A stretch of 64,000 bases of DNA. Source: Prochlorococcus marinus str. MIT 0919 (GTDB lineage: Bacteria > Cyanobacteriota > Cyanobacteriia > PCC-6307 > Cyanobiaceae). The translations under genes were made by a program, and so were the position numbers. Below are positions 31,539 through 42,322 of the stretch, piece after piece; the stretch's first letter is position 1, and the number at the start of each line of letters is the position of its first letter. The notes beneath the pieces were generated by a model that saw nothing but the letters and a program-made list of their open reading frames with translations, made no database searches and was not told the origin of the DNA. Where the stretch lies: contig NZ_CP114779.1 in the NCBI RefSeq assembly GCF_027359375.1, forward strand, positions 1,054,001 to 1,118,000, read 5' to 3'.

Positions 31539-32525
31539 GTGAGATTCCATATCCAGCAGGAAAGTGATATTCCTGCATCCAGTCAACTTTATAATCAGAT
31601 TTGCTTTGCAATAGCAGCTAGGCATTACCCGCCTGGACACAGGCTTCCTAGCACTCGTCAACTCGCAATGCAGACTGGACTGCATAGGAATACTATTAGT
31701 AAGGTATATCGACAATTAGAAACTGACGGGGTAGTAGAAGCAATAGCTGGTTCAGGGATATATGTTCGAGATCAACAAAAACAACGCGAAGTCAAAACTT
31801 CTTCCAATTATAGAAATAAAGGTGTTATTGATATAGATCAAGAGGTGAGGAAATCTGTTGATGGTCTCCTAAATGCTGGGTGCACACTTCAGCAAACAAG
31901 AGAGCTATTTGTGAAAGAAATTGACTGGCGGTTGAGATGTGGTGCCAGGGTATTGGTAAGTACTCCTAGAGAAGATATTGGGGCTTCAATGCTTATAGCC
32001 GAAGAACTTGAACCTAACTTAAATGTTCCAGTAGAGGTAGTTCCCATGGAAGAATTAGAAAGTGTACTTGAAAGTTCTAACAATGGAACAGTAGTAACTA
32101 GTCGTTATTTTCTTCAACCACTTGAAGAATTAGCTAAGCAGCATGGAGTAAGAGCAATTGCAGTAGACCTTAGTGATTTTCGAAATGAATTATCAATGTT
32201 AAAAGAACTGAGAGCAGGTAGTTGTGTTGGAATTGTGAGTATTAGTCCTGGCATTCTCAGAGCTGCGGAAGTAATTCTTCACAGCATGAGAGGCAATGAA
32301 CTACTACTAATGACAGCTAATCCTGATGTAGGCAGCAGATTACTTGCTCTTTTAAGAGCAGCTAATTACGTCTTATGTGACAGCCCAAGCCTTCCACTAA
32401 TTGAACATACACTTAGACAAAACAGATCTCAACTTATGCGAATGCCACAAATACATTGTGCTGAAAATTATCTCAGTGAATCAACTATTGAACAACTTCG
32501 AAAAGAGATAGGCCTTATCAAATAA
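31539..32525 (+). CDS. GntR-family regulator with an uncharacterised C-terminal domain
   Basis: The first 75 residues form a GntR winged helix-turn-helix (SQLYNQICFAIAARHYPPG, LPSTRQLAMQTGLHRNTISK, GSGIYVRDQ). The remaining 250 residues look like an alternating alpha/beta sensing domain (VVTSRYFLQPLEELAKQHG, GSCVGIVSISPGILRAAE) without the aminotransferase fold of MocR types; I cannot name a ligand. The start is GTG at 31539 as no in-frame ATG is near. cysE follows after 27 bases on the same strand and probably shares the transcript, suggesting but not proving a link to sulfur or serine metabolism. Confidence 0.8.
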   Translation: MRFHIQQESDIPASSQLYNQICFAIAARHYPPGHRLPSTRQLAMQTGLHRNTISKVYRQLETDGVVEAIAGSGIYVRDQQKQREVKTSSNYRNKGVIDIDQEVRKSVDGLLNAGCTLQQTRELFVKEIDWRLRCGARVLVSTPREDIGASMLIAEELEPNLNVPVEVVPMEELESVLESSNNGTVVTSRYFLQPLEELAKQHGVRAIAVDLSDFRNELSMLKELRAGSCVGIVSISPGILRAAEVILHSMRGNELLLMTANPDVGSRLLALLRAANYVLCDSPSLPLIEHTLRQNRSQLMRMPQIHCAENYLSESTIEQLRKEIGLIK

Positions 32526-32552
32526 CCAACTAATTATTTTCCCTTTGAGCAA

Positions 32553-33284
32553 ATGCTTAAAGCCATCAAATCAGACATAGCAATCATTCGAGAAAGAGAT
32601 CCTGCAGCTAGAGGACTACTCGAAATTATTCTTTGCTACCCAGGCTTTCAAGCCATCTTTCTTCATAGAATTAGTCATCGGATATGGAAGTTGGGAATTC
32701 CTCTTCTGCCAAGACTGCTTAGCCAAGCAACACGATCATTAACGGGTATTGAAATACATCCAGGAGCTCAAATTGGTAAAGGAGTTTTTATCGATCATGG
32801 AATGGGAGTAGTAATAGGGGAAACAACTGAAATAGGCAATAGATGTCTGCTATACCAAGGTGTTACTCTTGGTGGTACCGGCAAAGATCACGGCAAAAGA
32901 CATCCCACATTGGCAGAAAATGTAGTAATAGGTGCTGGTGCCAAAGTACTAGGAGCTATAAAAGTCGGGACTAATACCAGAATAGGTGCTGGCTCTGTTG
33001 TAGTGAGAGATGTAGAAGCTGATAGTACAGTTGTAGGAATCCCAGGCCGAGTTGTCCATCAAAGTGGAGTACGTATTAATCCTTTAGCTCACTCTGCTTT
33101 GCCTGATACAGAAGCAAACGTCATAAGAAACCTTATGGAAAGAATTGATTATCTCGAAGGCCAAGTCAATGCTATGAATAACGCCTTGAAAGTTCTTGTT
33201 GACGATAATAATTCTAATAATGTTTCTCCTGGCAAAGCTCAGAGTTTAAAGGACAAGGAAATTATTGAATTTTTAGGAGATTAG
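32553..33284 (+). CDS. cysE: Serine O-acetyltransferase
   Basis: CysE acetylates serine with acetyl-CoA to give O-acetylserine, the direct precursor of cysteine. The 243-residue protein has an N-terminal helical domain (IIRERDPAARG-like segment at residues 9-20) and the left-handed beta-helix with hexapeptide repeats (IDHGMGVVIGETTEIGNR, LGGTGKDHGKRHPTL, VVIGAGAKVLGAIKVGTN). The catalytic His is in DHGMG. It follows the GntR gene by 27 bases and is convergent with secA after 10 bases. The C-terminal tail is longer than in minimal forms. Confidence 0.95.
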   Translation: MLKAIKSDIAIIRERDPAARGLLEIILCYPGFQAIFLHRISHRIWKLGIPLLPRLLSQATRSLTGIEIHPGAQIGKGVFIDHGMGVVIGETTEIGNRCLLYQGVTLGGTGKDHGKRHPTLAENVVIGAGAKVLGAIKVGTNTRIGAGSVVVRDVEADSTVVGIPGRVVHQSGVRINPLAHSALPDTEANVIRNLMERIDYLEGQVNAMNNALKVLVDDNNSNNVSPGKAQSLKDKEIIEFLGD

Positions 33285-33294
33285 GTTAGAAGAA

Positions 33295-36141
33295 TTATTT
33301 TTGATCCGATGCAGGGGCTGGCTGGAACATAAACATAGAATAAATAACATTTCTACGCATATTTGTCATCATTTCAAGGAACATATCATAACCTTCATTT
33401 TTATATTCAATTAAAGGATCTTTTTGCCCATACCCTCTCAGTCCAACTGATTCCCTTAACGCATCCATAGCTTGTAAATGTTCTCTCCAAAGAGTATCAA
33501 TCTGTTGAAGAATGAAAAATCTTTCTGCTTCACGCATTAATCCAGGCCTCTGCTCCTCAATTTGCGCTTCCTTAACATCATAAGCATTACGTAATTGCTC
33601 TTGGAGAAATGCTTTTAACTCATCAATATCTAGTCCATCTAAATCATCAGGTTTCAAATCACCCAGCAAATTAACAAACTCTTGAACTTTTCCAACTAGT
33701 TGAGCCAAGTCCCATTCCTCAGAAGGCAAGTCTGGATTGACATAAGCATAAACAATTTCCTCCATAGTCTTTTCTCCATAGCCAATAACTTGTCTTTTTA
33801 AACCAACACCATCTAAAACTCTTCTTCGTTCAGAATAAACAGCACGTCGTTGATTATTCATAACTTCATCATATTCAAATACTTGTTTTCTAATATCATA
33901 ATAATAAGTTTCTACTTTCTTTTGAGCACTCTCTAATGATCTAGTTAACATCCCGGATTCAATAGGCATGTCTTCATCAACTTTAAAAGCGTTCATTAAT
34001 CCAGCGACTCTTTCACCACCAAAAATACGGAGCAAATTATCACCTAGAGATAAAAAGAACCTTGTACTTCCCAAATCACCTTGCCTACCAGCCCTACCTC
34101 TTAATTGATTATCTACTCGACGAGATTCATGCCTTTCAGTACCAATAACATGCAAACCTCCAGCTTCACGAACATGAATTTCTTCCTTTTCAACAACTAC
34201 ATCATATTCAGATTTAACTAATGCAATTGCTTCTCTCAGAGATTGTATTAGCAAATCATCAGTTGGTGCCTTCTCAGCAGCCGTAGATATGCGATCCTCC
34301 AACTCAATAGATGTAAAAGTTCTATCTCCCCATTCTTTAACTAATTTGCGCTCTAAATCTATAAGTACTTTCTGAGTTTCTTCTGTAAGCACACATGGGT
34401 ATAAGGTGCCTATTGCACTAGCTTCGCTAGGAGGCTTGCTCTTAATAATTGTTGCATTTGGATCTTCATCTTTTCCAAAACCACCAGGAGATTCCTGACG
34501 ACGCTGCAAAGGCACAGGTGGCTTGTGGCCTGCTTCAGGCTTGACTAGTTTTGGTAAAAGAACCTCTCTTAATTTTAATCTCGCCATATAGTCACTATTT
34601 CCCCCAAGAATGATGTCCGTACCTCTCCCAGCCATATTGGTAGCAATTGTCACAGCACCGGCTCTCCCCGCTTGAGCAACAATTTCTGCTTCTCGTTCAA
34701 CATTTTCCGGCTTAGCATTTAATAAATTATGTGGAATCTCTTGATCGGCTAATAAGGCACTAAGAAGTTCACTTTTTTCAACACTAGTAGTACCAACCAA
34801 AACAGGTCTTCCTTGCTTATGAATACCTGCCGTCTCATTAGCCACTGCTCTCCATTTACCATCTTCAGTTTTATAAACCTGATCTACCCAATCTTTTCTT
34901 GAGCGAGGCCTATTTGTAGGAATAACAGTTGTTTCAAGCTTATATGTTTTTTCAAATTCAACTTCTTCAGTTTTTGCAGTTCCAGTCATACCCGCTAAGC
35001 GTGGATACAACAGAAAGAAGTTCTGATATGTAATAGAAGCCAATGTTTGTGTCTCTGGTTGAATATTTAATTGCTCTTTTGCTTCAATTGCTTGATGCTG
35101 TCCATCACTCCATCTGCGTCCTGGCATCACTCGGCCAGTAAACTCATCAACAATAACTGCTTCTCCATTTCGTACTATATAGTTAACATCTTTAATAAAT
35201 AATTCTTTTGCTTTTAACGCATTAGTTATGTAGTGAGCCCATGGATCTTTTGGATCATATAAATCACTAACTTTAAGTAATTGTTCAGATTTAGAAAACC
35301 CTTCATCTGTCAAAGTACAAGTTCTTTGCTTCTCATCAACCTCATAGTCCCCTTCAGGGTCAATACCATCTTTTCCCATTTCAGCAGCTCTATTTAAAGA
35401 GTAAACAACCTCTGCAGCCTTTTCATACTTTTCTTGTGGCCTTTCTACTTGACCTGAAATAATTAGTGGTGTTCGTGCCTCATCAATCAAAATTGAATCA
35501 ACTTCATCAATAATACAGAATTGAAAATCTCTTTGAACTATTTCATTAAGGTCAGCAGCCATATTATCTCTCAAATAGTCAAAACCTAATTCAGAATTAG
35601 TTGCATAAGTAATATCACATTCATAATTTTTACGTCTTTCTAATGGGTCCATATCCTGCTGAATCAAACCAACGGTCAAACCAAGAAATCGATGCACTTG
35701 CCCCATCCATTCAGCATCTCTTCGTGCCAAATAATCATTCACAGTCACTACATGAACACCTCTGCCAGTTAAAGCATTTAAAAAACTTGGCAAAGTTGCA
35801 ACCAAAGTTTTGCCTTCTCCAGTTTTCATTTCGGCAATTTGACCTTCATGTAAAACCATCCCCCCAATTAATTGCACATCAAAATGACGCATTCCTAATA
35901 CTCGTTTACTAGCTTCTCTAACTACTGCAAAAACTTCTGGAAGAAGCTCATCCAATAATTCTCGCTGTTTTTCTAGACCTGAAACATTTCCTACACGAGT
36001 TCGAAAATCAACCGTTTTAGAACGTAATTGATCATCACTCAAAGGCGATATCACCTCTTCTAAGAGATTGATATCACTTACAATTGGCTGGTAACGCTTG
36101 AGCTTTCTGGCGTTGGGGTCTCCCAGCAAAAGCTTGAGCAT
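33295..36141 (-). CDS. secA: Preprotein translocase ATPase SecA
   Basis: SecA drives protein export through SecYEG into the periplasm and thylakoid lumen. With ATG 36141 ([19 protein letters not shown]) the protein has 948 residues. It shows Walker A MKTGEGKT, the DEAD-like [28 protein letters not shown], and [12 protein letters not shown] cyanobacterial-type insertion of about 100 residues lies between the last two. The C-terminal zinc-binding CxCxSGxxxxCH is absent; it ends [11 protein letters not shown] longer frame to 36192 adds 17 unlikely residues. It is divergent from the acetyltransferase gene. Confidence 0.97.
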   Translation of the reverse strand: MLKLLLGDPNARKLKRYQPIVSDINLLEEVISPLSDDQLRSKTVDFRTRVGNVSGLEKQRELLDELLPEVFAVVREASKRVLGMRHFDVQLIGGMVLHEGQIAEMKTGEGKTLVATLPSFLNALTGRGVHVVTVNDYLARRDAEWMGQVHRFLGLTVGLIQQDMDPLERRKNYECDITYATNSELGFDYLRDNMAADLNEIVQRDFQFCIIDEVDSILIDEARTPLIISGQVERPQEKYEKAAEVVYSLNRAAEMGKDGIDPEGDYEVDEKQRTCTLTDEGFSKSEQLLKVSDLYDPKDPWAHYITNALKAKELFIKDVNYIVRNGEAVIVDEFTGRVMPGRRWSDGQHQAIEAKEQLNIQPETQTLASITYQNFFLLYPRLAGMTGTAKTEEVEFEKTYKLETTVIPTNRPRSRKDWVDQVYKTEDGKWRAVANETAGIHKQGRPVLVGTTSVEKSELLSALLADQEIPHNLLNAKPENVEREAEIVAQAGRAGAVTIATNMAGRGTDIILGGNSDYMARLKLREVLLPKLVKPEAGHKPPVPLQRRQESPGGFGKDEDPNATIIKSKPPSEASAIGTLYPCVLTEETQKVLIDLERKLVKEWGDRTFTSIELEDRISTAAEKAPTDDLLIQSLREAIALVKSEYDVVVEKEEIHVREAGGLHVIGTERHESRRVDNQLRGRAGRQGDLGSTRFFLSLGDNLLRIFGGERVAGLMNAFKVDEDMPIESGMLTRSLESAQKKVETYYYDIRKQVFEYDEVMNNQRRAVYSERRRVLDGVGLKRQVIGYGEKTMEEIVYAYVNPDLPSEEWDLAQLVGKVQEFVNLLGDLKPDDLDGLDIDELKAFLQEQLRNAYDVKEAQIEEQRPGLMREAERFFILQQIDTLWREHLQAMDALRESVGLRGYGQKDPLIEYKNEGYDMFLEMMTNMRRNVIYSMFMFQPAPASDQK

Positions 36142-36288
36142 GGTCAGCAAGTCGAAAATATACTTATTAAGCCTAACAACGACCAAGATCAAAACTTAGT
36201 AGAAAAATATTAAGCGCTATAAAACAACTATTAAATTATCCAATCAAAAAGAAACCTTTTTCATCCAAAAAGGATTTAATTTATTTGC

Positions 36289-36759
36289 ATGACATCCTTA
36301 AAGCTCATTAAACATGCATCAGGAGCTCCTGGGTTGCGTTGGCTTGGGTTAGGTCCACATCTAATACCCAAAAGAGGTTTATTCGAATTAAAAAGGCTGC
36401 TAGATACTCATGCTTTTTGGGCTCAGAATAGAAGCTACAAAAATCTTCGTAAATTATTGGCAAAAAGTACTGTTGTAGTTTCGATTTGGGACGGTCAAAG
36501 AATGGTTGGATTTGGAAGAGCCATCAGTGATGGTGTCTATAGAGGTGTCCTTTGGGACGTAGTTGTAGCAGGTGACCTACAAGGACAAGGGCTAGGGAGA
36601 ACCGTTGTAGAAGCCCTTGTATCATCCCCTTCAATGAAAGGGATAGAAAAAATATATTTAATGACCACTCATCAACAAGAGTTTTATAAGCAAATTGGCT
36701 TCAAACTTTGTGCCGACCAGGATTTACTAATTAAAGTTAATAAAGCAAAGTCTTTCTAA
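36289..36759 (+). CDS. GNAT-family N-acetyltransferase
   Basis: The 156-residue protein has the GNAT fold, with the acetyl-CoA pyrophosphate loop DLQGQGLGRTVVEAL and the preceding beta strand LWDVVVAG. It is similar in layout to the plastid/cyanobacterial Ycf52-type acetyltransferases, but the substrate is unknown. The N-terminal 40 residues carry no recognisable domain. It lies divergently from secA across about 147 bases and ends just before the tRNA-Gly gene of opposite strand. Confidence 0.75.
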   Translation: MTSLKLIKHASGAPGLRWLGLGPHLIPKRGLFELKRLLDTHAFWAQNRSYKNLRKLLAKSTVVVSIWDGQRMVGFGRAISDGVYRGVLWDVVVAGDLQGQGLGRTVVEALVSSPSMKGIEKIYLMTTHQQEFYKQIGFKLCADQDLLIKVNKAKSF

Positions 36760-36771
36760 GAATTTTAGAAA

Positions 36772-36842
36772 GCGGATGAAGAGATTCGAACTCTCGACCC
36801 TCTCCTTGGCAAGGAGATGCTCTACCACTGAGCTACATCCGC
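36772..36842 (-). tRNA. tRNA-Gly (GCC)
   Basis: On the minus strand the 71-base sequence begins GCGGATGTAGCTCAGTGG and ends TTCGAATCTCTTCATCCGC. The 7-bp acceptor stem GCGGATG/CATCCGC closes it, the anticodon loop is TTGCCAA with anticodon GCC, and the T arm has TTCGAAT. The 3' CCA is not encoded, as is usual in this group. It lies 82 bases downstream of ribH on the same strand. Confidence 0.98.
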
Positions 36843-36924
36843 GAGAAAGGTTTTAACCCTTTATGAAGAGCATGCCTTAAAAAAGGGGAAATGGTCAATC
36901 CAATAGTTAATTAATAATGATTTA

Positions 36925-37401
36925 TCAACTCAATACTTTCATTAATGAAGCCATTTCTAGAGCTTGCAAAGCATAATTCCAGCCAAGATTGCTTTTGATA
37001 CCGGCCCTTTCTAAAGCTTGCTGCATTGTGTCAGTAGTTAAAACACCAAAAATAATTGGTATGCCAATTTCCCTAGCAACGGAAGCAATCCCTTTACTAG
37101 ATTCATTAATAACTACTTCAAAATGTGGCGTGTCTCCTCGAATAACAGCACCAAGAGTTATTAAAACGTCATACTTCCCACTTTTTGCCAAAGACTGACA
37201 AATTAGGGGTAACTCCATAGAACCTGGCACCCATACTAAATCTATCTGAGAGCTTGATTCAGAGGTATCTAACCCATGTCTTTGAAGACAATCAAGGCAA
37301 CCACTTAATAATTTACTAGTTATTAAATCGTTAAATCGCGCAATCACGATCCCTATACGAAAATTAGACGCTTCATTAAAGCGCCCTTCAATTGAAACCA
37401 T
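36925..37401 (-). CDS. ribH: 6,7-dimethyl-8-ribityllumazine synthase
   Basis: RibH condenses the ribityl-aminopyrimidine with dihydroxybutanone phosphate in the penultimate step of riboflavin synthesis. The 158-residue protein has the substrate-binding FN (residues 23-24 in [10 protein letters not shown]), [23 protein letters not shown] with the catalytic His93, and [16 protein letters not shown]. It follows psbZ on the minus strand after 55 bases and may be co-transcribed. Downstream is tRNA-Gly. Confidence 0.96.
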   Translation of the reverse strand: MVSIEGRFNEASNFRIGIVIARFNDLITSKLLSGCLDCLQRHGLDTSESSSQIDLVWVPGSMELPLICQSLAKSGKYDVLITLGAVIRGDTPHFEVVINESSKGIASVAREIGIPIIFGVLTTDTMQQALERAGIKSNLGWNYALQALEMASLMKVLS

Positions 37402-37456
37402 TGCTTATTAGCAAAATGCCTAATTACTCCTACCTTCGCACGGAGAGGGATGAAGT

Positions 37457-37654
37457 TCAAACAAAGTAAGAAAGCAAACCATTTACTAATACAAGGTGAA
37501 ACCAAACTCCACCAATAATCTCAATTTTTTTAATTTCTCCATTGCGCCGATCTGCTGGATCTGATTGGGTCATATAGAGAACTGGAACACCAATAACCAA
37601 CATTAAAGAAGCAAAGAGAAGTGCGTTAATAGCAACTGAACTAATGACCTGCAT
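37457..37654 (-). CDS. psbZ: Photosystem II reaction centre protein Z
   Basis: PsbZ (Ycf9) is a two-helix protein at the PSII-antenna interface. With ATG 37654 it is 65 residues long, close to the family length of about 62. It has two membrane helices (VAINALLFASLMLVIGVPV and GVWFHLVLVNGLLSYFV) joined by a charged loop (SDPADRRNGEIKKIE). A frame extending to 37684 adds 10 residues before the conserved start and was not chosen. It is divergent from mutS. Confidence 0.93.
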   Translation of the reverse strand: MQVISSVAINALLFASLMLVIGVPVLYMTQSDPADRRNGEIKKIEIIGGVWFHLVLVNGLLSYFV

Positions 37655-37811
37655 AGGGAATGGAGCGATGGAGCAAATGCTCACTTCATGATCTAATTGT
37701 CACATGAGACAAGTTAGTTTCTGACAAAGATTACAAGGTTGTCGCGAGCCTTCACATCCAAAATTAAAAATCGCCCTTACGATGCCATCATTTCGTTAGC
37801 AGAAAAGTTCT

Positions 37812-40541
37812 ATGGCTGACGAGGTTATCCCAGTTCAAGGCAGCTTCTTTGATCAAATTCAAGGATCAACTGCACCAGCAAAAGGTTTACAAAGAAGTGC
37901 TTTTGAAAAAGACGAAAAATTTTCTGATGAAGATATTAAAAAGGCAGCTAAGGAAAGACCTCGCCTAAGAAAAGGCTCAGAGGTAACAAAAGATATTGAA
38001 CAAACTGGAGTCACTTCATACTCGAACAAGGTTCCACCATCACATCATCATCACGATGAAATTGATATTACAAAGCTACCACCAGTTCTTAGACACTATG
38101 TAGAGCTCAAACAACAAAACCCAGCAAGGATTTTGCTTTATAGGCTGGGTGATTTTTTTGAATGTTTCTTTGAAGATGCCATCCTCTTGTCGCAAACTTT
38201 AGAGCTAACCCTCACGGGAAAAGAAGCTGGAAAAATCATAGGAAGAGTTCCCATGGCTGGAATTCCTCATCATGCAGCTGAAAGGTATTGCTGCACACTT
38301 ATCCAAAAAGGATTTTCAATCGCTTTATGTGATCAACTGGAAAGCAGCCAAAACAAAGAAGGGAAATTACTTAAAAGAGGTATTACAAGAATATTGACCC
38401 CTGGAACAGTTATTGAAACAGGTATGCTCCAAGCAAAAAAAAATAATTGGTTAGCAGCAGTATTAGTAGAAAAAGAATCCAATCAAGCATTAGCCAAATG
38501 GGGTTTAGCTAATGCAGATATCAGTACAGGGGAATTTTTTGTAAAAGAAGGGTTGGGGCTAAATGCTCTAGAGCAAGAACTCTCAAGAATTGAAGCCTCA
38601 GAAGTTATCTGCGAAAAATTAGAGGAAGACCACAATGCTAAGCAATGGTGTCCTGAAAAAATACAGTTAACCCAACTATCCAAAACATCTTTCAATCTTC
38701 ATGAAGCAAAAGCTGCTCTAAAAAGTCATTACAAAATAACAACAATTAATGGTCTTGGAATTCATGAATATGTCATGGCTTTAAGAGCAGCTGGAGGCTT
38801 ATTAGCTTATTTGAACGAAACTAATCCTATTAATCAATCGGAAAAATATTTCACTAAGATTCCATTGGAAATGCCGAAAATTTGCTTTACAAAAGAAGCC
38901 TTAATACTTGACGCTCAAACTCGTAGAAATTTGGAAATAGTGTCCACTCAAAAAGACGGAAAGTTTCAGGGATCCCTTTTATGGGCAATTGACAGAACAC
39001 TGACAGCAATGGGAGGAAGGTGTTTGCGAAGATGGTTAGAGAACCCTCTAATTGATCCACAAAAAATTATTGCTCGACAGGAGATAGTTAGTTATCTAGT
39101 TGAAAAAAGAAATGTAAGGAAAAGTCTAAGGCAATTACTAAAAGCAATGGCAGATTTAGAAAGGTTATCTGGGCGCGCTAGTACAGGACATGCTGGAGGA
39201 AGAGACTTGGTAGCAATTGCCGATGGAATCGAGCGTCTTCCTCTATTTGCAACAACCCTAAAAAATATTCCAGGAAGTGCGCCACGTTGGCTCATTAGTC
39301 TACAAAAAATAGACAAAGACTTATTAAAAGTTGCAAGTCTAATTAGAAAAATATTAATCAATAATCCTCCTTTAAGTCTTAGTGAAGGGGGATTAATTCA
39401 TGACGGTGTTGACCCTATCCTAGATGGCTTAAGGAATATGATAGATGATCAAAATGATTGGTTAAATAGCCAAGAAATTTTAGAAAAAAAAATGAGCAAT
39501 ATCCAAAATCTTAAACTGCAATATCACCGAACATTTGGATACTTTCTTTCAGTAAATAAATCAAAAGCACAAAACGTTCCATCACACTGGATTAGAAGGC
39601 AAACTTTATCTAATGAAGAAAGATTTATAACTCCAGACTTAAAAGCTAGGGAGGGTAAAATCTTTCAATTGAAAGCTAGGTCTGCACAAAGAGAGTATGA
39701 ATTATTTTCAGAGCTTAGGCAAATAGTTGGTGACAAGGCCCAGGAAATTCGCAAAGCAGCAAAATCAGTTGCTGGGTTAGATGCTCTAACAGGTCTTGCC
39801 GAACTAGCAGCAGCAGCTAATTATTGTGCACCAACAATACTAGAAAAAAAATCAACTTTAAGGAAGATACATATTGAAGATTCTAGGCACCCTGTAGTGG
39901 AGCAAATGCTCGTAGAAAGTAAATTTCAACCCAATGATATTCGTCTTGGAGAAAAGACTGATCTAATTGTTCTAACTGGACCAAATGCTAGTGGGAAAAG
40001 TTGTTTCCTAAGGCAAATTGGATTAATTCAATTACTTGCACAAATTGGAAGTTGGATTCCTGCTAAAGAAGCATGTATTAGTATTGCAGATAGAGTTTTC
40101 ACTCGAGTTGGAGCAGTCGACGATCTAGCGGCTGGGCAATCTACTTTTATGGTTGAAATGACAGAGACAGCTTACATATTAAACCAAGCGACAGCAAAAT
40201 CATTAGTATTATTAGATGAAATTGGTAGAGGCACATCAACATTTGATGGTCTATCTATTGCGTGGGCAGTAAGTGAATTTCTCGCAAAAGAAATAAAAAG
40301 TAGAACGATTTTTGCAACTCATTATCATGAACTCAATTCACTTTCCAAAGAATTCAATAATGTTGCAAATTTTCAAGTATTGGTAAAGCAAAGTGGCAAA
40401 GAAATACATTTTCTACATAAAGTTGTAGAAGGTGGGGCAAATAAAAGTTATGGAATAGAAGCGGCTAGACTAGCTGGGGTACCAAACCAAGTGATTAAAA
40501 AAGCAAAAGAAATACTTTTGTTAATGGAAAAGAAGAAATAA
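37812..40541 (+). CDS. mutS: DNA mismatch repair protein MutS
   Basis: MutS1 recognises mismatched bases. The 909-residue protein has the mismatch-binding domain starting at [20 protein letters not shown] and [14 protein letters not shown] (equivalent to the GDFYE region), a clamp/lever region, and an ATPase with P-loop GPNASGKS at residues 723-730, [28 protein letters not shown] and the helix-turn-helix near the C-terminus. An extra N-terminal segment of about 80 residues precedes the family core; it is charged and has a His-His-His-His stretch. It is divergent from psbZ. Confidence 0.96.
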   Translation: MADEVIPVQGSFFDQIQGSTAPAKGLQRSAFEKDEKFSDEDIKKAAKERPRLRKGSEVTKDIEQTGVTSYSNKVPPSHHHHDEIDITKLPPVLRHYVELKQQNPARILLYRLGDFFECFFEDAILLSQTLELTLTGKEAGKIIGRVPMAGIPHHAAERYCCTLIQKGFSIALCDQLESSQNKEGKLLKRGITRILTPGTVIETGMLQAKKNNWLAAVLVEKESNQALAKWGLANADISTGEFFVKEGLGLNALEQELSRIEASEVICEKLEEDHNAKQWCPEKIQLTQLSKTSFNLHEAKAALKSHYKITTINGLGIHEYVMALRAAGGLLAYLNETNPINQSEKYFTKIPLEMPKICFTKEALILDAQTRRNLEIVSTQKDGKFQGSLLWAIDRTLTAMGGRCLRRWLENPLIDPQKIIARQEIVSYLVEKRNVRKSLRQLLKAMADLERLSGRASTGHAGGRDLVAIADGIERLPLFATTLKNIPGSAPRWLISLQKIDKDLLKVASLIRKILINNPPLSLSEGGLIHDGVDPILDGLRNMIDDQNDWLNSQEILEKKMSNIQNLKLQYHRTFGYFLSVNKSKAQNVPSHWIRRQTLSNEERFITPDLKAREGKIFQLKARSAQREYELFSELRQIVGDKAQEIRKAAKSVAGLDALTGLAELAAAANYCAPTILEKKSTLRKIHIEDSRHPVVEQMLVESKFQPNDIRLGEKTDLIVLTGPNASGKSCFLRQIGLIQLLAQIGSWIPAKEACISIADRVFTRVGAVDDLAAGQSTFMVEMTETAYILNQATAKSLVLLDEIGRGTSTFDGLSIAWAVSEFLAKEIKSRTIFATHYHELNSLSKEFNNVANFQVLVKQSGKEIHFLHKVVEGGANKSYGIEAARLAGVPNQVIKKAKEILLLMEKKK

Positions 40542-40569
40542 TTTCACTCAATTTCTACAATAGAATCAT

Positions 40570-41226
40570 TTAGTTTATAGCTGCTCGCAACAAAGCATTT
40601 ACCGAAGCTGCAGCCAATGCAGCCCCTCCACGATTACCTTCAAGCCGAATTTGGGGTACTAAGGTATTAGATAGCAACCTTTTACTTTCTAATACACTAA
40701 TAAAACCGACAGGCATCCCAATAACCAAGCTAGGTACAAATTTACCTGCAGATATCAACTCTATAAGTGCAATCAAAGCCTTTGGAGCACTACCTATAAC
40801 AACAATAGGCGATTGGTGCCCAACCCATTTTTTTGAAAGATCATTACAGGCGGCTAGCATCCCAGAAACAGTTCTAGGAATATCAGTCAATTCTTTTTCA
40901 GATGGAGCCCAATCAAGTGCACAATGAAGTGATGGTTGCAAAGTTTTCCTTGCCATGGTTCCTATTCCTACCTGAGCCATAGTTGTATCGGTAATAATCG
41001 GAGCACCATTCTTTAAAGCCAAGATTCCTTTCTGGCAAGCATCGGGAGAAAATTTCAACAAGTTTTGAATACTAAAATCACCACTAGTATGTATTAATCT
41101 TTCTAGAACTTCTTGCTCTAACGGTTCCAATCGTGTATTACCAAGCTGGGCTTGGATATAACGAATACTTTGTTGAAAAATTGGATGATCAATAGTTGTC
41201 AATTTTTCACTCAATAAAAGGATCAT
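40570..41226 (-). CDS. cobH: Precorrin-8X methylmutase
   Basis: CobH/CbiC moves a methyl group on the corrin ring to give hydrogenobyrinate or cobyrinate in cobalamin synthesis. The 218-residue protein has the catalytic His46 in LIHTSGDF, IITDTTMAQVG, IGSAPKALIALIE and IGMPVGFISVLESK, all typical of the family. It is convergent with mutS and divergent from holA over 37 bases. No cobalamin riboswitch fits upstream. Confidence 0.93.
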   Translation of the reverse strand: MILLLSEKLTTIDHPIFQQSIRYIQAQLGNTRLEPLEQEVLERLIHTSGDFSIQNLLKFSPDACQKGILALKNGAPIITDTTMAQVGIGTMARKTLQPSLHCALDWAPSEKELTDIPRTVSGMLAACNDLSKKWVGHQSPIVVIGSAPKALIALIELISAGKFVPSLVIGMPVGFISVLESKRLLSNTLVPQIRLEGNRGGAALAAASVNALLRAAIN

Positions 41227-41263
41227 TTAGGCATCATCTATATAAAAAAACCTCTGATAGACA

Positions 41264-42274
41264 ATGCCAATACATTTAATTTGGGGTGATGATTACGGAT
41301 CTAGTGATCGCGCAATTGAAAAGCTTATTAAAAGCATCATTGATCCAACTTGGATAAGCATCAATCTTAGTAGGTTGGATGGTCAAGATCTTTCACAGGC
41401 AAGTAAAGCTCTTGAAGAAGTGCAAACTCCTCCTTTTGGGAATGGTGGCAGAGTGGTTGTGTTAAAACACAGTCCTTTCTGCAATGGATGCTCTTCTGAA
41501 CTATCTTTTCAATTTGAAGCAACCTTACAGCATATACCCAATACAACACATCTGGTGCTAAACAATTCAAATAAACCAGATAAAAGATTAAAGACCACAA
41601 AGTTAATTCAAGGCCTTATTAAATCCAAACAAGCAACAGAAGAAAAATTTTTGTTACCTGCCTTTTGGGATGAAGCCGGAATGAAAGTTTTAGTAGAAAG
41701 AACTGCTCTAGCAATGAATATTGACCTTGAAGAAGAAGCAATTTATGCTCTAATTGAAGCCATTGGTGCTGATACAACAAGGTTAATCAGCGAACTAAAT
41801 AAACTCTCTTTACTCGAAAAAGCAAAAACAAAGCAAATAAATAACACAGAAGAAAGAGTTCTAATTACTAAAAAATCTGTACATGGACTATTACAAGGTC
41901 TCTCCACAAACTCTTTAGAAATTGGGAATTACCTATTAGAAGGCAATTTTGGAGAAGCAGTTACTAGAGCAAATAGTTTAATAGATTCTGGAGAACCAGC
42001 TCTAAGAATTATTTCAACACTCACAGGACAAATACGCGGGTGGTTATGGGTCCATTTACTAGAAAAAGATAATCAACAAGATATTTCATTTATTGCAAAA
42101 CAAGCAGGGCTTGCCAACCCCAAAAGAGTTTATGTAATCAGAAAACAAATCAAAAATAAATCCACTGACTTTTTGATTGACCTACTCAAAAAACTATTAA
42201 AAATAGAAATACTGGTAAAACAAGGGACTAATCCAAAACATGCATTTGCTGATGGACTTCTAATATCATGCTGA
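41264..42274 (+). CDS. holA: DNA polymerase III subunit delta
   Basis: The delta subunit of the clamp loader opens the beta clamp. The 336-residue protein has the clamp-loader fold without a P-loop: an N-terminal MPIHLIWGDDYG, a variable centre, and the domain III region (LLEGNFGEAVTRANSLIDSG, ALRIISTLTGQIRGWLW). The family is poorly conserved, so the call depends on overall pattern. It is followed after 48 bases by lysC, on the same strand. Confidence 0.85.
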   Translation: MPIHLIWGDDYGSSDRAIEKLIKSIIDPTWISINLSRLDGQDLSQASKALEEVQTPPFGNGGRVVVLKHSPFCNGCSSELSFQFEATLQHIPNTTHLVLNNSNKPDKRLKTTKLIQGLIKSKQATEEKFLLPAFWDEAGMKVLVERTALAMNIDLEEEAIYALIEAIGADTTRLISELNKLSLLEKAKTKQINNTEERVLITKKSVHGLLQGLSTNSLEIGNYLLEGNFGEAVTRANSLIDSGEPALRIISTLTGQIRGWLWVHLLEKDNQQDISFIAKQAGLANPKRVYVIRKQIKNKSTDFLIDLLKKLLKIEILVKQGTNPKHAFADGLLISC

Positions 42275-42322
42275 ATTATTTGCCTAAACACTGAAATAAT
42301 CAAAATGATTCCACATAAATAA

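Noticed and set aside
36142-36192. Longer N-terminus for secA
   Set aside because: The family begins [13 protein letters not shown]-like, which corresponds to ATG 36141.
41227-41263. Cobalamin riboswitch before cobH
   Set aside because: The divergent gap is 37 bases, too short for the aptamer.
42275-42322. Lysine riboswitch before lysC
   Set aside because: The gap is 48 bases; the lysine aptamer needs more than 150.
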